Assembly: GCF_013137895.1 (NCBI RefSeq)
Contig: NZ_CP053538.1
Span: forward strand, 4,619,001-4,683,000
From: Hymenobacter taeanensis
Lineage (GTDB): Bacteria > Bacteroidota > Bacteroidia > Cytophagales > Hymenobacteraceae
Direction of reading: 5' to 3'
Length of the DNA stretch: 64,000 nt
In this document: piece after piece, positions 37,553 to 46,859 of the stretch
How positions within the stretch are numbered: position 1 is the first letter of the stretch
Layout: each line of letters starts with the position of its first letter
The notes under the pieces: generated by a model
What the model was told of the DNA's origin: nothing
Database searches by the model: none
Seen by the model: the letters and a program-made list of their open reading frames with translations, nothing else
Translations under genes and position numbers: made by a program

Positions 37553-40015
37553 TTAGAACTTGTAGGCAATGCTGCCCACAATGCTGCGCAACTTCTGGGG
37601 GCTCATGGTGGTGTAGCCAATCCAATAATGCTTATCGGTTAGGTTATCTACTTTAGCTGATAGCCGGTACTTGGGCTGGTCGTAGAACAAGCTGGCGTTA
37701 AGCACCGTGTAGCTAGGCAGGGTAAACACGTTGGTAGTGGTATTCTGAATGCGGTTGTCGCTGGCGTAGTTGCCCCCGAAGCCCGCGCCCAACCCTTGTA
37801 GCGTACCTATTGGCTGGCGGTAGCTAACCCAGGCATTGGCCAGGTAAGGTGAGGAAGCAGTATTGGGGCGCAAGCCATTCACATCTTCAGTGGCATTCAC
37901 AAACTTGGAGTAGTTGTAAGCAAAGCCCGCAACCACGTTCAGGCCCTCCACGGGGTTAGCCGTTACGTTCAGTTCAGCACCGCGGCTCCACTGAGCGCCG
38001 TTTTGCGTGTTGGCGTTCGGAATGCCATCATTAGCGCCGGGCGTGCTCTCTAGCACTGGCGTGGCCCGCAGCCGGTTTTGCACCCGAATATCGTAGTAGC
38101 TTACGGTGGCACTTACCCGCCCATTGGCCGCATCAAGCTTTACGCCCGCCTCGGCTTGGTTGGCCTGCTCTAGCTTGGCAATACGGCTCACCCCTCTGGT
38201 GTCTACGTAGCTACCCAAGTTGTTAAAGCTGTTCTGGTAGTTTGCAAACAGAGCTACGCGGTCTTTCACGGGCTGAAACACTACTCCAAATTTCGGCGAC
38301 AGCGCCGTTTGCGAGTACGCTTCTACGGGCGTGTAGGCAATGCCGCCCTTATTATCGAAGTGGTCGACGCGCAGGGCGGCCAATACGCTCAGCTTATCAG
38401 TCAGATTGAGCACATCGGAGGCGAAGGCGCTGTAAGTATTTGTTTTGGTGGTAACCAGGTAATGGGCGGGCGACGTGGTGGCGTATGCAGCGGCTACGGC
38501 TGAGCCGTTAAACGAGCGGAGCACGGCTTCTGAGGCGGTCAGGGGTACTGCATCAAAGCTGCCACCCAGGAAATCCACGTCTGAATCGAGGCGCAGGAAG
38601 TCTAGGCCTAACACCACACGGTTGCGCAGGCTACCAAGCTGGAAGTCGCCGTTGAACAGCTGCTGCACCTCAAAAATCTGGCGGCGGCTATCTTGGGTCG
38701 ATTGGTCGGCGCGGGCCAGCGTTAGGGAGTTGGTGCTGTTATCGGCTCCTGGTACCAGGTAAAAATACGGCCCAAAGCCGTTTGAGAAGCTATGGCTAGA
38801 GGTGAGATACGTGGTAGAGGTGAACTTGGGCGAAATGCGGTACTGCACCTGCCCAAACAGGTTGGTGCTGCGCGAGTCCTGTGTCAGCCCCTCTCCCTGG
38901 TACGACTGCCGGTAGTTGAGCGGCAACTTATCGGCACGCGAGGCGCCCAGCTGAGATGAGGGGAAGTAAAAGAAGAGTAGCTGCTTGCCTACTCCCGTGC
39001 CTTTGTATATCTCGGCGTCGAGGTTTACAGTTAGCCGATCTGTGGGGCGAAACTGCAGGCTGGGGGCCACGGCCAGGGTTTTGTTGAAACCCGTATAACC
39101 TACATTCTGGAAGTTGTCTTCGTAGGTATACGCCGTGTTCAGGCGGAACGCCAGGGCTTTGGCTTGCTCAGCAGGGGTGTTGGTGTCTACCAGGTTTACG
39201 TCGGCACTCACCCGGTGGAAACCGTAGCTGCCAGCTGCCACGCCAACTTCTCCGCCGAAGGTATCAAGCGGTTTTTTGGTTACGCGGTTAAGTAAGCCGC
39301 CGTATGAGGTCAGGGAACTGCCAAATAACGTGCCCGAAGGACCTTTAATCACCTCCAGCTTTTCGAGGTTTACGGCATCAATATCACTGGTTACGTTGCC
39401 AGCCACGCCATTGCGCAGCTGGCTCGAAACCACAAAGCCCCGGCTAGCATAAAAGGCGCCACCATCACCGCCGCGGCCGGTGGCATCCCACATTTTTTGT
39501 AGGCCAGGTACGTTGCGCGTGGCATCATCTACGGAAAATACCAGCTGCTCTGTGAGTAGCTCTTTGCCCACGGTAGCATACACCTGCGGATTTTCGAGGT
39601 TGCTGAGCGGCATCTTACCCACGTACTCCGACTGCTTGCGGGCGAAGCGGTTCACGCGGGCACCATTCACAATTACCTCCTTGAGCTGCTCCGCGTTTTC
39701 TGCCAGGGTAAAGTCTAGGGTTACGGATTGACCGCCACTTATCGATACGGCTTTCTCTTCGGTTTTGAGGCCTACTGCCGTAACCACCACCTTGTACTGC
39801 CCGTCGCGCACTCGCTCAATTACATACTGCCCCTGGCTGTTTGTAATAGCTCCTTGCCCCTTACCCTTCAAACCAATAGTTACTGATTCAGCGGGGCGCC
39901 CGTCGGCGGTGGTTATGGTGCCCTGGATGGTAGCCGTTTGCTGAGCCAGCGCTGTAAGGGAGCAGGTGGTAAGAGTAGAAATCAGGCCGAGGTGTTGCAG
40001 AGGTTTCATGCGCAT
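37553..40015 (-). CDS. TonB-dependent siderophore receptor
   Basis: An 820-residue outer-membrane receptor. ATG at 40015 or 40009 both give a signal peptide ending LTALAQ. The carboxypeptidase-like domain (about 28-105; GTITTADGRPAESVTIGLKG) precedes the TonB box (LKEVIVNG), the plug (about 130-270; LEKLEVIKGPSGTLFGSSLTSYGGLLNRVTKKP) and a barrel ending SIAYKF. The plug signature is that of ferric-siderophore receptors. The gene starts only 6 bp from the palindrome TTTAGA-N5-TCTAAA (40021-40037), so repressor binding would block transcription or initiation. A PepSY reductase follows. Confidence 0.93.
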   Translation of the reverse strand: MRMKPLQHLGLISTLTTCSLTALAQQTATIQGTITTADGRPAESVTIGLKGKGQGAITNSQGQYVIERVRDGQYKVVVTAVGLKTEEKAVSISGGQSVTLDFTLAENAEQLKEVIVNGARVNRFARKQSEYVGKMPLSNLENPQVYATVGKELLTEQLVFSVDDATRNVPGLQKMWDATGRGGDGGAFYASRGFVVSSQLRNGVAGNVTSDIDAVNLEKLEVIKGPSGTLFGSSLTSYGGLLNRVTKKPLDTFGGEVGVAAGSYGFHRVSADVNLVDTNTPAEQAKALAFRLNTAYTYEDNFQNVGYTGFNKTLAVAPSLQFRPTDRLTVNLDAEIYKGTGVGKQLLFFYFPSSQLGASRADKLPLNYRQSYQGEGLTQDSRSTNLFGQVQYRISPKFTSTTYLTSSHSFSNGFGPYFYLVPGADNSTNSLTLARADQSTQDSRRQIFEVQQLFNGDFQLGSLRNRVVLGLDFLRLDSDVDFLGGSFDAVPLTASEAVLRSFNGSAVAAAYATTSPAHYLVTTKTNTYSAFASDVLNLTDKLSVLAALRVDHFDNKGGIAYTPVEAYSQTALSPKFGVVFQPVKDRVALFANYQNSFNNLGSYVDTRGVSRIAKLEQANQAEAGVKLDAANGRVSATVSYYDIRVQNRLRATPVLESTPGANDGIPNANTQNGAQWSRGAELNVTANPVEGLNVVAGFAYNYSKFVNATEDVNGLRPNTASSPYLANAWVSYRQPIGTLQGLGAGFGGNYASDNRIQNTTTNVFTLPSYTVLNASLFYDQPKYRLSAKVDNLTDKHYWIGYTTMSPQKLRSIVGSIAYKF

Positions 40016-40020
40016 TGTTA

Positions 40021-40037
40021 TTTAGAATCTTTCTAAA
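40021..40037. promoter_or_regulatory. Palindromic site TTTAGA-N5-TCTAAA upstream of second siderophore receptor
   Basis: TTTAGA (40021-40026), ATCTT, TCTAAA (40032-40037), a perfect inverted repeat of 6-bp arms. It has the same geometry as the boxes before the 30410 receptor. The surrounding 40016-40281 stretch is AT-rich and otherwise gene-free. Confidence 0.6.
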
Positions 40038-40079
40038 ACAATGCAAATAAACAGACTGAAACTTCCCCAAGGAAATTTG

Positions 40080-40096
40080 TTTATAATAATTCTAAA
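40080..40096. promoter_or_regulatory. Second copy of the TYTAGA-N5-TCTAAA site
   Basis: TTTATA-ATAAT-TCTAAA, five of six in the left arm and perfect in the right. It lies 59 bp further upstream of the receptor. It could give cooperative binding or influence the divergent ankyrin gene. Confidence 0.4.
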
Positions 40097-40240
40097 TAAT
40101 ACAGCGAATTTACTGTTAATAAACAGGAGAATACCTGTGAGGTACTTTCTTAAAATCTTCATTAATTGATAGCACTTATCCATGTTTAATTAAAAACTAT
40201 ATTAGTCTAAATAAATTGCGCTATTCGAGTATTGATATAG

Positions 40241-40248
40241 TATATTTG
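40241..40248 (+). promoter_or_regulatory. Candidate -7 promoter element for ankyrin gene
   Basis: TATATTTG is an exact match to the Bacteroidota -7 consensus TAnnTTTG, 33 bp before the start codon at 40282. An ATTG 22 bp upstream is a weak -33 candidate. Confidence 0.45.
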
Positions 40249-40281
40249 GGTTGTTTAATCCCCTTAAATTGCATTCTCCGA

Positions 40282-40731
40282 ATGAAACAACTTCTTCTAA
40301 TTTTTGCCTTGTTTTTAACATCGGCAGTTGCTTTTGCACAAACCCCAACGCAGAAAGTATATGCTGCAGTAGTAAAAAATAAAGTTCCCGATGTGGAGGC
40401 CCTGCTAGCCGGTGGCGCCGATGCAAACGCACCCGTAGAAATGGTACCTGGCTTTCCAACTACTTTCTTGATCATTGCCGCTGGTCACGGGCAGCTTGAT
40501 GTAGTAAAGGCCCTAGTAAAACACAAAGCCCAAGTAGATAAAACCGACAGCTTTGCCGCCACCGCTCTCATGGCCGCCGCTGCCAACGGCAGCCTAGATG
40601 TAGTCGAGTTCCTGCTCGCCAACGGGGCCAACCCCAAGGCCAAAGACAAAGATGGCAAGGACGTATTAGCCAATGCTAAAGAAGGCGGCAACGCCGACGT
40701 AGTAAAGCTGATTCAGACCAAGGCCAAATAA
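40282..40731 (+). CDS. Exported ankyrin-repeat protein
   Basis: A 149-residue protein. Starting at ATG 40282 gives signal peptide MKQLLLIFALF... ending AFAQ. The mature part has about three ankyrin repeats: VPDVEALLAGGADANAP, GQLDVVKALVKHKAQVDKTD and GSLDVVEFLLANGANPKAKDKDG, ending with ADVVKLIQTK. Small periplasmic ankyrin proteins occur near catalase and metal-stress genes in other bacteria, where they protect or bind partners. Here it is divergent from the siderophore receptor, suggesting a possible but unproven link with iron. It has its own promoter candidate and terminator. Confidence 0.9.
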   Translation: MKQLLLIFALFLTSAVAFAQTPTQKVYAAVVKNKVPDVEALLAGGADANAPVEMVPGFPTTFLIIAAGHGQLDVVKALVKHKAQVDKTDSFAATALMAAAANGSLDVVEFLLANGANPKAKDKDGKDVLANAKEGGNADVVKLIQTKAK

Positions 40732-40755
40732 TAGCCTCTCATAGGCTACTATACG

Positions 40756-40786
40756 AAGGGCGGACAAATATATCCGCCCTTTGTTC
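40756..40786 (+). terminator. Rho-independent terminator after ankyrin gene
   Basis: The stem AAGGGCGGA (40756-40764) pairs with TCCGCCCTT (40773-40781), followed by TTGTT. It starts 25 bp after the stop codon. Confidence 0.75.
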
Positions 40787-40915
40787 GTTAGGCTCCTTGC
40801 AACAATCCGACCGGCGGTAGTTCTAAAACCGGCATCACTCTACCCATTACCTGCTGCAACGTTAGCCCCTAAGCAGGCCGCTCCTCCGGTAGTACTATAG
40901 TGGCCTATGCTCACT

Positions 40916-41947
40916 TTATAGCGCTGCTGGCTTAGCTGCCGCAGTAATTAGGTGGTATAGCATGGCGCCAAACGTAAGCAGCCAGGCCAGCAGCGCCACA
41001 TATATACTATAGGCCGGGACGACGCGTAACGCGGGCAGCGGCAAGGCTTCGGCGAGGCGGAGGGTGGCGGCGGTATACATGCCCAGCGGAAACACCATGC
41101 TCCAGTACGTAGGAGCATACTGGAAGGGAGGGCGCGTTGTAAGGTGGTTCCAGAGCCGCAGCCCCGCTACCAACGGAATCCACCAAGTGCTCACGGCCCA
41201 AAACAGCAGGCTACCCCCTTTTATAAAAGGCAGCAGATCAGGCAGGGCCTGGCTTTGCTTGAGGGAGGTTACTAACGTGGTGCCAGCCAGTACCGTTATA
41301 GCGCTGGCCCCTACCCCAATCCAGTAGGTCGCTCCAATTTCCTCACCGGCCAGTGGCTTGAACGTGAGGCGGTATACAAGCAAGCACATAAGCACAACGT
41401 ACAACAACCCACCCAGCAGGAACAAGCTAAGCATGGTAAACAGGCTCACTTCTACTGGTACAGCCCAGCTCGAGGCTAGCTTTGTGCCCAACACCGCCAG
41501 CGATTCAGTGGCCACTACCATCAGCAGCCAACTGCCGTTTAGGCCTTTACCCAGCTGAGGCTTAGCATCACCAATGCTTACCCCAAACCAAAAGGCATAT
41601 AGTAGCACTACCCAGGCCCCGGCTCCCAGCAGCCAGAGTGCACTGCCCAAGCCCGAGTTATGCTGCAGCTGCACTACCTGGCTGCCTAGCAGGCAGGTGG
41701 CGGGCACAAAGGCCAGGAAGGTTGCCCCCTTTTCGTGCGAGGTTAGCTCGGCCCGCAAACCGGCAAAGGCAGTAATGGCGCGCAGGAACAGCAGGACCAG
41801 CAACAGCGGATAGACCAGAACATTCAGGTACAACAGCGCTTCAGCCAAGTCCTTCATTTGCAGCGCTTCCGCTGCCAGGGAGATAACCCCTGTTGACATG
41901 ACCAAGGCAAAGTAGATGGGCTGAAACTGCTGAATGATATTCCTCAT
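40916..41947 (-). CDS. TDT/TehA-family transporter (SLAC1-like anion channel fold)
   Basis: A 343-residue integral membrane protein with ten predicted helices. The start FQPIYFALVMSTGVISLAAEAL matches the TDT family opening (typically PxxFxxVMGTGIxS). Conserved prolines in the odd helices, for example FVPATCLLG and KPLAGEEIGATYWIGVGA, fit the C4-dicarboxylate/TehA/SLAC1 fold. Substrates in the family include malate, sulfite, tellurite and chloride; none can be picked here. Monocistronic on the minus strand. Confidence 0.85.
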   Translation of the reverse strand: MRNIIQQFQPIYFALVMSTGVISLAAEALQMKDLAEALLYLNVLVYPLLLVLLFLRAITAFAGLRAELTSHEKGATFLAFVPATCLLGSQVVQLQHNSGLGSALWLLGAGAWVVLLYAFWFGVSIGDAKPQLGKGLNGSWLLMVVATESLAVLGTKLASSWAVPVEVSLFTMLSLFLLGGLLYVVLMCLLVYRLTFKPLAGEEIGATYWIGVGASAITVLAGTTLVTSLKQSQALPDLLPFIKGGSLLFWAVSTWWIPLVAGLRLWNHLTTRPPFQYAPTYWSMVFPLGMYTAATLRLAEALPLPALRVVPAYSIYVALLAWLLTFGAMLYHLITAAAKPAAL

Positions 41948-42025
41948 GGAGGGCCGGGCTCAGTGGAGAGGCCTAGTCATATACTACTGCCTCAAGCCCG
42001 GTGTTAATGCCGAGCTATACGCAAC

Positions 42026-42058
42026 AAGGGGAGCCCCACTTGGTGTGGGGCTCCCCTT
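42026..42058. terminator. Rho-independent terminator-like stem
   Basis: Perfect 14-bp arms AAGGGGAGCCCCAC (42026-42039) and GTGGGGCTCCCCTT (42045-42058) around TTGGT. On the minus strand it follows the dienelactone hydrolase stop at 42087 and would end that transcript before the TDT gene. Confidence 0.75.
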
Positions 42059-42086
42059 AGTAAAGTAAATACCCCTTCCTACTGGC

Positions 42087-42791
42087 CTAGCGCAGTTTCT
42101 CCTGGAAGAAAGCCAGCGTGAGTGCCCAGGCTTCAGCGGCGGCCTGAGGATGGTAGCTGGGCCGCTCGTCGCAGTGGAAGCCGTGGTCGGCGTAGGAGAT
42201 GAAGGTGTTGATGTAAGGTTTACCGGCGGCCTCCACCGCGTCGGTTACCTGCGCAATGTGCTCTTTGCTGATGTGCTGGTCTAGGCCACCCCAGAAGAAC
42301 AGGTGCGGGGCGTGCAGGTCCTGGGCGCGGTCTTTCAGCAGGTGGGTACCGCCGCCGTAGTACGACACGCCTGCTGCCAGCGGCAACGCGGCATTCGCCA
42401 GAAACGACACGCGCCCACCCAGGCAAAACCCAATACTGCCAATCTTATCCGTCACATTTTCCTGGCTCCGCAGCCAGTCGAAGCAGGCTTGCAGGTCGGC
42501 GGTGAGGCCTTCAGGCGTAATAGCGCTATAGTGCGGCAAGGCACCGGCAAAATTGGAATACGGAATTTCCAGGCCCGGCTCAGCGGTGCGGTGGAACAGC
42601 TCAGGCGCAATAACTACGTAGCCCGCCTGGGCCAACCGATCGGCTACGTTGCGGATGTGGCCGTTAACGCCGAAAGCTTCCTGCAGCAGCAAAATGCCTG
42701 GGTGCGGGCCTTCCGCCGCCGGAAAAGCCGTGTACGCATTAAACTGGGTGTTATCGGAGGCGGTGAGGGAAACCGCATTGGGGTAGCTCAT
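42087..42791 (-). CDS. Dienelactone hydrolase-family protein
   Basis: A 234-residue cytoplasmic alpha/beta hydrolase. ATG 42791 (MSYPNAVSLTASDN) is chosen; a longer in-frame reading adds 31 residues of low-complexity sequence. The family marks are PGILLLQEAFGVNGHIRNVADRLA near the N-terminus, the nucleophile Cys in GSIGFCLGGR, an Asp around HLFFWGGLDQH and the His in YADHGFHCDE. This Cys-Asp-His triad is the dienelactone hydrolase type. The natural substrate is unknown; many paralogues act on general lactones or esters. It lies 191 bp after the glucosidase gene on the same strand. Confidence 0.9.
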   Translation of the reverse strand: MSYPNAVSLTASDNTQFNAYTAFPAAEGPHPGILLLQEAFGVNGHIRNVADRLAQAGYVVIAPELFHRTAEPGLEIPYSNFAGALPHYSAITPEGLTADLQACFDWLRSQENVTDKIGSIGFCLGGRVSFLANAALPLAAGVSYYGGGTHLLKDRAQDLHAPHLFFWGGLDQHISKEHIAQVTDAVEAAGKPYINTFISYADHGFHCDERPSYHPQAAAEAWALTLAFFQEKLR

Positions 42792-42982
42792 GAGGTGAAG
42801 TGGTGAAGAGTGAAATTGTGGAGAGTTGATGAAGTGGAAGTACGTGTAAAAGCGAAGTACTCTATAAGATTGTGAGCAAGACAAGCGTACCAGCGTTGTT
42901 GTTTACCTTCTCACCATGGCTTATCACTTCATTTTTTCGCCATTTCATTAGCGCTTCCCATTTTAATCATCACTCCAGTAAT

Positions 42983-45619
42983 TTATTTCCCCTTCTCCCC
43001 CCGCATCTGCAATAGGCGCACAATGAGGCCAGTCCAGCCGGTTTGATGGTTAGCGCCCAGGCCGTAGCCATTGTCGCCGTGGAAGTACTCGTGGAAGAGC
43101 AGGTTCTCACGGAAGTGTGGATCGGTTTGCAGCAGCTCATTATTGCCGAGAGCCGGGCGGCGGCCATGCTCATCCTTAAGGAGCAGCTTGGTAAGTCGGC
43201 TGGCTAGTTCCTGGGCTACCTGGTTCAGGTTAAGCAGCACGCCCGAGCCGGTGGGGTACTCTACCTTAAACTTCTCGTCGTAGTAGAAGTGGAACCGCTG
43301 CAACGACTCTACAATGAGGTAGTTGATGGGAAACCAAATGGGGCCCCGCCAGTTGCTGTTGCCCCCAAACATGCTGCTCTCGGCCTCGCCGGGTACGTAC
43401 TGCACCACAAAGTCATCGTCCTCGGTGCTGAACACATAAGGGTGCTCCAGGTGGTAGCGCGACATAGCCCTAATGCCAAACTCTGAGAGGAACTCCGTTT
43501 CATCGAGCATGCGAGTGAGCAGGCGTTTGAGGCGGGAGCGGCGCAGCAGGCTCAGCAGGTGGCGGGCACCTTTGCCCGGCTCTTCCCAGCGTGAAACCAG
43601 CTGTGCCAGATGAGGGCGGTTCTCCAGGAGCCAGCGGGCCCGCTCCGTAAACTCGGGCATGGCATCCAGCATTTCCTGATCAATCACCTCTACCGCAAAC
43701 AGCGGAATCAGGCCCACAATAGACCGCACTTTGAGCTTGGTGCGCTCCTCATCGGGGGTATGGAGCACATCGTAATAAAACCCATCTTCCTCATCCCAGA
43801 GGTTGAACAGGCCGTCGCCGCCGCGGGTCATGGCATCGGCAATGTAGAGAAAGTGCTCAAAGAACTTGCCGGCCAGCTCCTGGTACACGGGGTTGGTTTT
43901 GGCCAGCTCCAGCGCCATGCGCATCATGTTCAGGGCAAACATGGCCATCCAGCTCGTGCCGTCTGACTGCTCAATGAAGCCGCCAGTGGGCAAAGCAGAG
44001 CTTCTGTCAAACACCCCAATGTTATCCAGGCCCAGGAAGCCTCCCTCAAAGATGTTCCGCTCACTCTTGTCTTTGCGGTTTACCCACCAGGCAAAGTTCA
44101 GGGCCAGTTTATGAAATACCGCCTCCAGAAAAGCGGTGTCGCCCTGGCCTTCGCGGAGCTTCTTATCCATTTGGTACACGCGCCAGGTGGCCCAGGCGTG
44201 CACCGGCGGGTTTACATCAGAGAAATTCCACTCGTAGGCGGGCAGCTGGCCATTGGGGTGCATGTACCAGTCGCGGGTGAGCAGGCGGAGTTGGCTCTTG
44301 GCAAACTCGGCGTCTACCATAGCCAGCGGAATGGCATGAAAAGCCAGGTCCCAGGCGGCATACCAAGGGTATTCCCACTTATCGGGCATCGAGATGATGT
44401 CCTCGTTGTGGAGGTGGCTCCAGCGGCGGTTACGGCCGTTGAGGCGCTCAGCGGGCGGCGTTTGCACGGCAGGGTCACCGGTAAGCCACTGGTTTACGTC
44501 ATAATAGTAAAACTGCTTGCTCCAGAGCATGCCCGCGAAGGCCTGGCGCTGCACGTTGCGGGCATCGGGGTCAGAGAGGGTATCATGAATGCAGTCGTAA
44601 AACTCATCCGCATCGTGGCGGCGGGCCGCAAAAATGTGGTCGAAATCCAGGAAGGGCTCCTCGCAGCCCGGCTGGCGCAGGCGCAAGCGCACCGCGTGCG
44701 ACTGGCCCGGCTGCAGGGTCAGGGAGTAGTGGGCCGCCACCTTGGTACCGCGCTGGTCAGCATTGATGGCTTCCCGGTCGCCCTTCACCACATAGTCGTT
44801 GATGCCATCTTTGAAATGGCGGCCTTCGGCGGGCAGGTTGTAGAGGCGCGCACCGTTGGTGTCGTTCTCGCAGAACAGCAGCTCGGGCTTCTCATCGCAG
44901 TACAAATGGTACTGGCCTAGCTCATGGTGCTCAGCAACCACCGTTCCGGTGGCGGTTTCGCGTAGCACGGGCCGGGCAGTGTTGTAGCCCCAGGCCCACG
45001 TGTTGCGAAACCACAGCTGAGGCAGCACCTGCACTTTGGCCACCTTGGGCCCCCGGTTGTGCACCGTTATCTGAATCAGGATGTCCTCAGGGTCGGCCTT
45101 GGCATACTCAATGTACACGTCAAAATAGCGGCTCTGCTTAAAAATGCCGGTATCCATGAGCTCATACTCGGGCTCCTGCCGGCTGCGCTTCTTGTTCTCC
45201 TTCAGCAGCTTCCGATACGGGAAAGCCTGCTGCGGATACTTGTAGAGCATGCGCATATAGGAGTGCGTGGGCGTGCTGTCGAGGTAGTAGTACAGCTCCT
45301 TCACGTCCTCGCCGTGGTTGCCCTGCCCGTTGGTGAGGCCAAACAGGCGCTCCTTCAGAATCTCATCTTTGCCATTCCAGAGGCCCACCCCAAAGCACAG
45401 CAGCTGCCGGTCGTCGCAGATACCGCCTAAGCCTTCTTCACCCCAGCGGTAGGCCTTGCTGCGGGCCATATCGTGCGTAATGTATTCCCAGGCGTTTCCG
45501 TCGGGGCTATAGTCTTCGCGTACTGTGCCCCACTGGCGCTCAGTGAGGTAAGGACCAAACTTTTTCCAGGGCGAAATGTGCGCGTTACTTTCGGTTAAGC
45601 GTAAATGTTCTTGCGTCAT
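42983..45619 (-). CDS. MGH1/GH63-like glucosidase
   Basis: An 878-residue cytoplasmic protein without signal peptide. The N-terminal beta-sandwich region contains [20 protein letters not shown] and [21 protein letters not shown]. The C-terminal (alpha/alpha)6 barrel (about 340-870) carries [32 protein letters not shown] and [19 protein letters not shown], all typical of the MGH1-like (mannosylglycerate hydrolase / GH63) glucosidase family. A likely role is cleavage of glucosides such as glucosylglycerate or alpha-glucans in the cytoplasm; the substrate is inferred from family only. No partner genes of compatible-solute metabolism are adjacent. Confidence 0.85.
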   Translation of the reverse strand: MTQEHLRLTESNAHISPWKKFGPYLTERQWGTVREDYSPDGNAWEYITHDMARSKAYRWGEEGLGGICDDRQLLCFGVGLWNGKDEILKERLFGLTNGQGNHGEDVKELYYYLDSTPTHSYMRMLYKYPQQAFPYRKLLKENKKRSRQEPEYELMDTGIFKQSRYFDVYIEYAKADPEDILIQITVHNRGPKVAKVQVLPQLWFRNTWAWGYNTARPVLRETATGTVVAEHHELGQYHLYCDEKPELLFCENDTNGARLYNLPAEGRHFKDGINDYVVKGDREAINADQRGTKVAAHYSLTLQPGQSHAVRLRLRQPGCEEPFLDFDHIFAARRHDADEFYDCIHDTLSDPDARNVQRQAFAGMLWSKQFYYYDVNQWLTGDPAVQTPPAERLNGRNRRWSHLHNEDIISMPDKWEYPWYAAWDLAFHAIPLAMVDAEFAKSQLRLLTRDWYMHPNGQLPAYEWNFSDVNPPVHAWATWRVYQMDKKLREGQGDTAFLEAVFHKLALNFAWWVNRKDKSERNIFEGGFLGLDNIGVFDRSSALPTGGFIEQSDGTSWMAMFALNMMRMALELAKTNPVYQELAGKFFEHFLYIADAMTRGGDGLFNLWDEEDGFYYDVLHTPDEERTKLKVRSIVGLIPLFAVEVIDQEMLDAMPEFTERARWLLENRPHLAQLVSRWEEPGKGARHLLSLLRRSRLKRLLTRMLDETEFLSEFGIRAMSRYHLEHPYVFSTEDDDFVVQYVPGEAESSMFGGNSNWRGPIWFPINYLIVESLQRFHFYYDEKFKVEYPTGSGVLLNLNQVAQELASRLTKLLLKDEHGRRPALGNNELLQTDPHFRENLLFHEYFHGDNGYGLGANHQTGWTGLIVRLLQMRGEKGK

Positions 45620-45980
45620 ACTGAATCTTGTGGCCCATGAAAATACACTTAGCTGCCTGAAGGTACTGCTAAGGAGTTGGGCGCCCCCACGAAGCGTAGG
45701 TAGGGGCGGCTACGGTTCCTGCTGGGGCCCGGCCATGCCAATTACTGACTGCCCTACTGCTTTTTGCGCTAAACGGTTGCTACGGTTGAGGTGACTAGCG
45801 GTGAGGTTGCTGGCATCCCTGGCGTTGCCAGGCCACTATTTAGGCACTTCAGCGCTGCTAGGCCAGTACACACTATTTGCGCAAGCCATAGCTGCACTTT
45901 TGTGTGCCGCGCTAGCATATACCCGGGTTAGCACGTATAGCTTTGCACACTGGGTAATTCCCACGGGCACATAACTGCGT
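45620..45980. promoter_or_regulatory. Intergenic region upstream of two-component system, with candidate -7 element
   Basis: This 361-bp gap separates the divergent glucosidase and response-regulator genes. TAGCTTTG at 45938-45945 (plus strand) is an exact TAnnTTTG match, 35 bp before the response-regulator start; no good -33 TTTG is at the usual distance. No TAATG repeats like those of the downstream promoters were seen, so strong autoregulation through that site is not evident. I see no RNA or small gene. Confidence 0.45.
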
Positions 45981-46658
45981 ATGAAACTATTGCTGGTAGA
46001 AGACGAGCCGAAGTTGGCGTCATTCGTTAAAAAAGGCTTTGAGAACGAGGGCTATGAGCTGGAAGTGGCCTACGATGGCCGCCTGGGGCTTTCGTTAGCC
46101 CAAAAACAGCCTTACGGCCTGGTTATTCTGGATGTAAACCTGCCCCACATCAATGGCTTTGAGCTCTGCCGGCTTATCAAGCAGCAGGCCCCGCAGCAGC
46201 CCATACTCATGCTCACGGCTCTGGATAGTCTCGATGATAAAGTGATGGGGTTTGAGGCCGGCGCCGACGATTACCTGGTGAAGCCTTTTGAGTTTAAGGA
46301 GTTGCTGCTGCGCGCCCGCGTGCTCACCCGCCGCCACGCCGAAGGGGCCGCCGTGAAGCACCTGCTTCGCATTGCCGACCTAGAGCTTAATCTGGACTCG
46401 AAAGCCGTTACCCGTGCCGGGCAGCGCATTGATCTTACCACCAAAGAATATGCCCTGCTGGAATACCTGCTGCTCAATAGAGGCAAGGTTATCTCGCGCG
46501 TTGACATTGCGGAAAAGGTCTGGGAGCTGAATTTCGACACCAATACCAACGTCATTGACGTGTACGTGAGCTACCTGCGCAAGAAGCTTGATAAAGGCTA
46601 TGACACCAAACTGATTCATACGGTAGTAGGTATGGGCTATGTACTGCGCGAAGGGTAG
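45981..46658 (+). CDS. OmpR/PhoB-family response regulator
   Basis: A 225-residue DNA-binding response regulator. The receiver domain (1-115) has the acidic pocket EDE (7-9), phosphoacceptor Asp51 in VILDVNLP, Thr in MLTALD and Lys in DYLVKPFEF. The winged-helix output domain (about 125-223) carries LTTKEYALLEYLLLNRGKVISR and the NVIDVYVSYLRKKLDKG recognition region. Closest in style to the CusR/CopR/RprY-like regulators. It precedes a histidine kinase on the same strand. Proteins of this class bind head-to-tail direct repeats of about 11 bp, matching the TAATG arrays at 48240, 48642 and 51253, which makes it their likely activator (inferred). Confidence 0.94.
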   Translation: MKLLLVEDEPKLASFVKKGFENEGYELEVAYDGRLGLSLAQKQPYGLVILDVNLPHINGFELCRLIKQQAPQQPILMLTALDSLDDKVMGFEAGADDYLVKPFEFKELLLRARVLTRRHAEGAAVKHLLRIADLELNLDSKAVTRAGQRIDLTTKEYALLEYLLLNRGKVISRVDIAEKVWELNFDTNTNVIDVYVSYLRKKLDKGYDTKLIHTVVGMGYVLREG

Positions 46659-46859
46659 CAGGCTGCGAGAAATTAACACAGCAGCAAGCCCTCCTGACTG
46701 CTCTGCGCACTACCCTGCACCCAGGCGTTTAAGGTAGCCATACCTAGCCTGGCGTTTCCTCCTGGGGTATGTTGCGTTAGGATGCCGTGCTGTTTGTTTC
46801 TCCACCCATCAGCCCCCACCACTGCACAAGCTCACAACCATATCACCTCACCGCCTACC

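Noticed and set aside
44111..44920. A 269-codon open frame on the plus strand
   Set aside because: It is antisense to the MGH1-like glucosidase with no recognisable domain or start signal.
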